Shown here piece after piece: positions 63,123 to 63,194 of a stretch of 63,194 bases of DNA. A program made the position numbers and the translations under genes. Source of the DNA: Shewanella sp. MBTL60-007 (lineage in GTDB: Bacteria > Pseudomonadota > Gammaproteobacteria > Enterobacterales > Shewanellaceae); the NCBI RefSeq assembly GCF_019654915.1, contig NZ_BPET01000031.1, forward strand, positions 1-63,194, read 5' to 3'. The notes under the pieces are model-generated. The model ran no database searches, was not told where the DNA came from, and saw only the letters and a list, made by a program, of their open reading frames with translations. The number at the start of each line of letters is the position of its first letter. Position 1 is the stretch's first letter.

Positions 63123-63194
63123 AAATTTGGTAAATTTGAAAAGCTGGACTCGCTATGCAAGTCTTAAAAATTGGGTTCACACTACATTAAGTGC

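Noticed and set aside
62014..63160. Several short open frames beside the 5S gene
   Set aside because: They lie in repeats and across the 5S gene itself, change with repeat copy, and have no supporting start signals.
1..63194. CRISPR arrays, prophage, transposase genes, tRNA genes
   Set aside because: No regularly spaced direct repeats, no phage or transposase motifs, and no cloverleaf sequence found on reading; a tRNAscan run would be needed to exclude tRNAs fully.

Overview
The window looks like a chromosomal segment of a marine Shewanella (Gammaproteobacteria, Alteromonadales). I infer this from gene order and protein resemblance; no search was run. The core stretch polA, Spot 42 RNA, engB, a CsrB/CsrC-type RNA, yihI, hemN follows the enterobacterial order. 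A cytochrome c4 gene, a DUF2489 gene and a DUF885 lipoprotein peptidase are interleaved, as is usual in Shewanella.

Region 1 (1-7.3 kb) is the end of a lipopolysaccharide core / surface glycan locus. It holds a truncated GT4 glycosyltransferase on the + strand, then a leftward run of a CDP-glycerol glycerophosphotransferase-like gene, a second GT4 gene, a GT-B-like gene and a GT9 heptosyltransferase. Kdo kinase (kdkA) and Kdo transferase (waaA) converge on a shared terminator. Region 2 (7.4-12.7 kb) has a TetR-type regulator, the threonine-degradation pair kbl-tdh, glpE-glpG and elbB. Region 3 (13-25.6 kb) has polA, Spot 42, engB, cytochrome c4, a long RNA with 18 GGA motifs that ends in a perfect terminator (a CsrB-family sponge for CsrA), a 266-bp MITE-like element, a methyltransferase-like gene, yihI, DUF2489, hemN, a DUF885 peptidase and a lysophospholipase.

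Region 4 (25.6-61.9 kb) is a complete, self-contained flagellar cluster of the lateral (swarming) type. Leftward: fliM N P, a 61-codon ORF, fliQ R flhB flhA. Rightward: a motY-like gene, lafK (sigma54 activator), fliE F G H I J. Leftward again: flgA M N. Rightward: flgB to flgL, then an unrecognised 344-aa gene. A leftward FliB-type flagellin lysine methylase follows, then rightward lafA flagellin, fliD S T K L, fliA (sigma28), motA motB, a PilZ-like gene and a small membrane protein gene. No flhF, flhG, fliO or chemotaxis genes are present. Together with lafK and dedicated stator genes, this argues for a lateral rather than a polar system. Two good sigma54 -24/-12 sites lie before flgB and fliD, which fits control by the local LafK. 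FlgM and FliA would form the later checkpoint.

Region 5 (61.9-63.2 kb) is non-coding: a 5S rRNA gene on the minus strand (the 3' end of an rRNA operon beyond the window), its terminator, and three diverged repeat units. Each repeat carries a fragment like the 5S 3' end plus a small hairpin, and two are followed by an rrn-like terminator.

I saw no CRISPR array, transposase, prophage or tRNA gene. The points most worth checking are the CsrB-like RNA at the csrC position, the extra small membrane ORF inside the export-gate operon, the unknown flgL-linked protein, the PilZ-like protein coupled to motB, and the 5S-derived repeats.
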